Assembly: GCA_029907205.1 (NCBI GenBank)
Contig: JARYMI010000009.1
Location: forward strand, 1-64,000
DNA: 64,000 nt
Source of the DNA: Clostridiales bacterium
GTDB taxonomy: Bacteria; Acidobacteriota; Aminicenantia; Aminicenantales; UBA8522
Direction: 5' to 3'
Positions 60,888-64,000 of the stretch are shown in pieces (positions within the stretch are counted from its first letter, which is position 1; every line of letters starts with the position of its first letter). The notes below the pieces were generated by a model. That model did no database searches and had not been told where the DNA came from. It saw nothing but the letters and a program-made list of their open reading frames with translations. Position numbers and translations under genes: made by a program.

Positions 60888-60982
60888 CTCAACTTGACAT
60901 CCTATCAAACGGCGATTTAACATCCCGGACGATAGTGAGGCAAAATCGGCGGGCATAGGATTCCTTATCAGTTCATTCCCTA

Positions 60983-61019
60983 TTGACAATTTCCTTGCAT
61001 TGTTTTATATTCCTTGCAT
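60983..61019 (+). promoter_or_regulatory. Promoter and direct-repeat operator of the VapBC module
   Basis: TTGACA, 17 bases, TATATT. The motif TTCCTTGCAT occurs twice, 19 bases apart (60991 and 61010), flanking the -10. The predicted +1 coincides with the ATG at 61018. Confidence 0.7.
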
Positions 61020-61326
61020 GATAGCGACATCCAAGGTAACAAAAAAGAACCAGACGACGCTTCCCAAGGCCGTTATCAATGCTCTGGGCATCAAGCCGGC
61101 CGACCGGATATTCTATGAGATCGAGGAAGGAAAGGTCATCCTCCATGTAAAGACGGAGCGGCTCGTTGATCTGAAGGGAAAGTTCAAACATTTCGGCCGG
61201 AAACCCCGCTACCCCGTCTCGGTCGAGCAGATGCATGAAGCGGTCATAGACGCCGTAGCTGAGAAGGAGGCCGGGTACGTAAGACGTAAAAATAAGGCGG
61301 GCGGGCGCAAAGCGAGGCAATCGTGA
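61018..61326 (+). CDS. AbrB-family (VapB-type) antitoxin
   Basis: Start MIATSKVTKKNQTTLPKAVIN at ATG 61018, which coincides with the predicted +1; the ORF-track TTG at 61000 lies inside the promoter. The SpoVT-AbrB domain covers residues about 4-46. The C-terminal half would bind the toxin. It overlaps the PIN toxin gene by 4 bases. The absence of any leader suggests leaderless translation. Confidence 0.88.
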   Translation: MIATSKVTKKNQTTLPKAVINALGIKPADRIFYEIEEGKVILHVKTERLVDLKGKFKHFGRKPRYPVSVEQMHEAVIDAVAEKEAGYVRRKNKAGGRKARQS

Positions 61327-61718
61327 TCGCTCTCGATACGAATGTCCTGGTCCGCTTGATCACCGAAGACGACCCGGTCCAAGCTCGCGGGATTGAGACA
61401 TTTTTAAAAAACACGGAAGGCCCGTTCTTCATCCCTGACATCGTCTTGGCAGAGCTGGCCTGGGTTTTGCAGCGGCGCTATGCGTTTGCGCGTCCCGAGG
61501 TCGGCAGCATCCTGCTCGCCCTTGTCAATCGCCGCGACGTCGTGTTCGAGGACGAAGAGCGAGTCCGGACCGCCGTCCGCGGATTTGTCGAGGGATTGGA
61601 CCTGGCCGACGCATTGATCATGGGAATTGTCCGGGCGGCGGGATGCGATCGACTAGCCAGTTTCGATGATGCCTTGAAGACGAAAGCCCCCGGCTTTATT
61701 GTCCGGCCGGAATCCTGA
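61323..61718 (+). CDS. PIN-domain toxin (VapC-type RNase)
   Basis: A GTG start (61323) overlaps the antitoxin stop. The 131-residue product has the PIN acidic residues in order: ALDTN (first Asp), LAELAWVL (Glu), DLADALI (Asp) and ASFDD (last Asp). This is a complete VapC active site, cleaving RNA with Mg2+. It forms an intact pair with the AbrB-type antitoxin. Confidence 0.92.
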   Translation: MIALDTNVLVRLITEDDPVQARGIETFLKNTEGPFFIPDIVLAELAWVLQRRYAFARPEVGSILLALVNRRDVVFEDEERVRTAVRGFVEGLDLADALIMGIVRAAGCDRLASFDDALKTKAPGFIVRPES

Positions 61719-61817
61719 GAGGATTCGATTTCCTTCCCGCCAGCTGTCCTTCTGATGGCCGCCGAGATTTAGAATAAGCCTTTTGATTTACCTTTTAAAT
61801 TGGAAAAGAATCACGGC

Positions 61818-61893
61818 TGGCAGCGCTACGGGGATTCGAACCCCGGTCTGATGGCTGAGAACCACCTGTCCTGGGCCTCTAGACGATAGCGCC
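61818..61893 (-). tRNA. tRNA-Glu(CTC)
   Basis: On the minus strand the acceptor GGCGCTA pairs with TAGCGCT (first pair G-U), then discriminator G and encoded CCA. The anticodon loop TTCTCAG gives anticodon CTC. T-arm GGGTTCGAATCCC. 76 bases. Confidence 0.93.
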
Positions 61894-61902
61894 GAGACCG
61901 CT

Positions 61903-61931
61903 AAAATAGCAGATTCCCTCGGAGAAATCAA
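61903..61931 (-). promoter_or_regulatory. Promoter of tRNA-Glu
   Basis: On the minus strand TTGATT, 17 bases, TATTTT, ending 9 bases before the mature tRNA 5' end. Confidence 0.6.
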
Positions 61932-61951
61932 CGCTTGGGGTCCTTGAAATC

Positions 61952-62884
61952 TCAGATGTATTCGATCGTGGCAGGTGGTTTGGGCGTCAGCTCGTAGGCG
62001 ACACGGGTCACGGAGGGAATCTCTTTGGTGATCCGGCGCGACATCTTCATTAAAACATCCCAGGGAATGGCCGTGGGTTTTGCCTTCATCGCGTCCTTGC
62101 TCTCTACCGAGCGGATGATAATGATGTCTCCGAATTTTCTCTTGCCGCCTTCAACTCCAGTCCCTTTATCGCTAAGGAGGACGGCAAAGGCCTGGAACGG
62201 ACTCAGTTTTTTGATTTCCTGTTCGACAATCAGAGTTGCCTTCCTGACGATGGCCACTCTGTCCGGCGTCACCTCGCCGAGAACGCGCGCCATGAGCCCC
62301 GGACCAGGAAAAGGCATCCGAGCATAAATGGATTCTGGAAGCCCCAGCTCCCTGGCAACCTGACGTACTTCGGGTTTGAACAATTCCCTGATCGGCTCGA
62401 CGACCTTGAACCCAAACCCTTTTTCCGGGTCGATTCCGATCTGCTCGAGAATATTGTGCTGGGTCTTGATGCCTCCTTTGGTCTCGATGATATCGGCAGC
62501 GATCGTTCCCTGGACAAGAAACCTGGCCCTGCTCTTCAAAACCTCCCGGCCAAAAACCGAATAGAACGCCTGGCGGAAGGCTTTTCTTTTTTCTTCGGGG
62601 TCAATCTTCCCGGCCAGGGCGGCAAAGAACTCGTCCTGTGCACTCACGATATCGACATTGATGCCCATTTTGCCGAAAACCTTCCGCACCTTGTCCGGCT
62701 CCCCTTCCCTCATCAACCCGTCGTCGATGAAAATGACTTTAAGCCGGTCACCGAGAGCCCGCCAGGCTAACACCGTGCAGGTCGAACTGTCAACGCCTCC
62801 GGAGAGGGCTGATATGGCCGTTTCCCGGCCGACTGTTTTTTTGATTTCTGCTACCTTCTCTTCGATGAAATCTTTTATCTTCAT
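61952..62884 (-). CDS. guaA: GMP synthase ATP-pyrophosphatase subunit (GuaAb-type)
   Basis: Start MKIKDFIEEKVAEI at ATG 62884, preceded by AAGGGAG. The 310-residue protein contains the PP-loop SGGVDSST (28-35), then GTIAADIIETKGG, KTQHN, ELFKPEVRQVARELGLP and the C-terminal dimerisation domain ending KPPATIEYI. It converts XMP to GMP using ammonia. The glutamine amidotransferase domain of the usual fused GuaA is absent and not encoded nearby. The split form is common in archaea and found in some bacteria. Confidence 0.92.
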   Translation of the reverse strand: MKIKDFIEEKVAEIKKTVGRETAISALSGGVDSSTCTVLAWRALGDRLKVIFIDDGLMREGEPDKVRKVFGKMGINVDIVSAQDEFFAALAGKIDPEEKRKAFRQAFYSVFGREVLKSRARFLVQGTIAADIIETKGGIKTQHNILEQIGIDPEKGFGFKVVEPIRELFKPEVRQVARELGLPESIYARMPFPGPGLMARVLGEVTPDRVAIVRKATLIVEQEIKKLSPFQAFAVLLSDKGTGVEGGKRKFGDIIIIRSVESKDAMKAKPTAIPWDVLMKMSRRITKEIPSVTRVAYELTPKPPATIEYI

Positions 62885-62917
62885 GTGCCGTCTCCCTTCA
62901 TCTTGATTTTTTAACAT

Positions 62918-63739
62918 AAAATTCTGCCAATATTATCATATCCCCGGAAAATCGACAAACGACCAATCAGGTCCCCATAATTGCCACAAGAAAAGCGCTT
63001 TCTCTGTCGCTGCAAGCACCCCTTGGGTGTGTGGCGATCTCTAAAATAGGGGACAGTCTATTCCTATGATCCTCTTTTCCTTCGGTCAGAAAGCAGCCCA
63101 CACGGCATCAAAGAAACGTTCAATTTCCTAAAAACGCGCGAGCAATTTGATCTTGATCAGAGGTTGGAGCGCACAATTCTGGAGCTTGAGGTGATTCCGC
63201 AGAAAAAAATAGGTAAATAGAAAAAAGTTAAGTGCATTATGTATGACGTCCCCCTTTCGATCATCGCTGAGGGTGAGCCAGCGGGCCAGAAATTCATCCC
63301 TGAATCCACCCGAAAGGGCGATTGACCTTGAAGGTGAGAAAATTTATAAAAATAGGGCGTCAAGGAAAAGAGAAGCTTTGTGGCCGAGCGGAAATATGAT
63401 GAAGGAGGGCCTCATCCAAGGCGGAAACCGGGTTGAAAAAGGGAGCAGGATGAAACGAGGATTCCTCTCCTTCCTCTCCTGGCCCTCCTTCTCTTTTTGT
63501 CCATAGAAAAAGACCTGATCTTTCCCCCAGAATCCTTAAAAAACACCCGCACCCGCTGTCCTCTGATACAATATCTTGAGCTTCCTTTAGAATAAATACG
63601 ATATGTTGATGTCAATGTCAAGAGTTTTTTTAATTTTTTTATTTTTTCTGGAATTTAACCTTCAGGATTTCTTCGGGATCCAGGGAAAAAAGGCGCTCGT
63701 CCCGCGCGCATAAGCGGCGAAATCGCTGTTTCCGGCGTA
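62918..63739. other. About 820 bases without a convincing gene
   Basis: Only short frames occur. The plus strand has a 30-codon tail FLKTREQFDLDQRLERTILELE ending at 63220, and MYDVPLSIIAEGEPAGQ at 63239-63325, vaguely like a nucleotidyltransferase strand (compare DILIIAEGLPRG at 22.8 kb). They may be debris of genes of the MNT type. An AT-rich stretch with long T/A runs lies at 63590-63660. I see no RNA gene or repeat copy here. Confidence 0.4.
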
Positions 63740-64000
63740 TTATTCAAGCATGAGGCCTACGCCCACGACGCCGATGCCGTTATGGGCGCCGACCACGGGC
63801 GAGATGTCCATGACGAAAGCAGGAGGCCGGCCTAACATCTTCCCTAACTTCTGGGCGTATATCCGAGCCCTGGCCAGGTTCTGGGCATGAACCACCGCGT
63901 ATTGCCAAACCTTCCCCCGGCTGGCGGCTTCAGCGACATGCCGGAGAATCTTCTTCATGTTGCCCCTGCGGCTGAAGGATTTGCCCAAAGAAGTGCCTTT
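63740..64000 (-). CDS. DegV-family protein, C-terminal part (cut by window end)
   Basis: The visible 87 codons run in from the window edge; the ORF-track start at a TTG (63988) is artificial. VWQYAVVHAQNLARARIYAQKLGKML ... DISPVVGAHNGIGVVGVGLMLE matches the end of DegV proteins, where the bound fatty acid head is held by the segment around GPVIGAHxGPG. DegV proteins bind fatty acids (FakB is the known example). The usual final GxG is kept. Confidence 0.75.
   Translation of the reverse strand, partial: KGTSLGKSFSRRGNMKKILRHVAEAASRGKVWQYAVVHAQNLARARIYAQKLGKMLGRPPAFVMDISPVVGAHNGIGVVGVGLMLE

Noticed and set aside
216-60950. GTGAGGCAAAATC shared by positions about 216 and 60937
   Set aside because: A single 13-base match with unlike flanks is too weak to define a repeat.
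63157-63621. Short ORFs at 63157-63363, 63243-63506 and 63412-63621
   Set aside because: Composition and lack of motifs or start signals do not support coding; recorded only as a gap with possible debris.
1-64000. CRISPR array, prophage or insertion sequence
   Set aside because: No short direct repeats with regular spacers, no transposase or integrase reading frame, and no phage structural genes were found.

Overview
The window is a gene-dense, GC-rich bacterial chromosome segment. My best guess at lineage is a Candidatus Aminicenantes / Acidobacteriota-type organism. The basis is inference from gene content: a VWFA-related Acidobacterial protein, zinc-ribbon Ser/Thr kinases fused to TPR domains, DUF362 and LVIVD-repeat secreted proteins, a FecR/DUF6600 W-rich protein, and a stand-alone GMP-synthase ATP-PPase subunit. 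Many genes have very clear sigma70-type promoters (TTGACA-like, 17-18 bp, TATAAT-like), which fixed several start sites. There is no rRNA, CRISPR array, insertion sequence or prophage. Two tRNAs are present: Gln(CTG) and Glu(CTC).

Layout. 0.3-7.3 kb: a CheY-like regulator, then exported proteins (DUF6599 fragment, Tat-exported DUF362 protein, LVIVD-repeat protein, M20 peptidase, M48 lipoprotein peptidase). 7.6-12.2 kb: an EamA transporter, a UroD-like/corrinoid-protein methyltransfer pair and MurJ. 12.2-17.5 kb: a four-gene overlapping operon (TIM-barrel, old-yellow-enzyme-like, FAD flavoprotein, SDR) that looks like an uncharacterised redox pathway. 17.6-19.1 kb: two coupled membrane proteins. 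19.2-24.5 kb: an AT-richer accessory island with a -1-frameshifted membrane protein, an 11-cysteine secreted peptide, a VWFA protein, an AraC remnant, an MNT/HEPN pair and an HTH/Fic (Doc-like) toxin-antitoxin module. 24.7-40.6 kb: a TPR lipoprotein, radical SAM, VanZ-like, a large membrane protein, SMC, B12-radical SAM, Na+ symporter, HDAC-like deacetylase, FecR. 40.6-51.6 kb: core cell-wall and housekeeping genes (PBP1A, Tmk, HtrA, DapF, and a five-gene operon flippase-NrdR-Hsp20-Lon-ThiL). 51.6-64 kb: tRNA-Gln, radical SAM, DUF2784, an intact zinc-ribbon kinase, a broken paralogue and a third remnant, mixed with several toxin-antitoxin loci, tRNA-Glu, GuaA-type ATP-PPase and a DegV fragment.

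The most unusual structure I found is a family of seven dispersed quasi-palindromic elements. Six are 177-180 bp and one is about 193 bp. They share outer ends resembling AAGCATCTC...TGTGAT but carry at least two different GC-rich cores. One copy is read in frame through the N-terminus of a membrane protein. Other items needing a second look are a possible slippery-site frameshift next to the Cys-rich peptide, a DapF whose second catalytic Cys position is Ser, apparently leaderless genes, and a set of one-base lesions that could be either real decay or assembly error.
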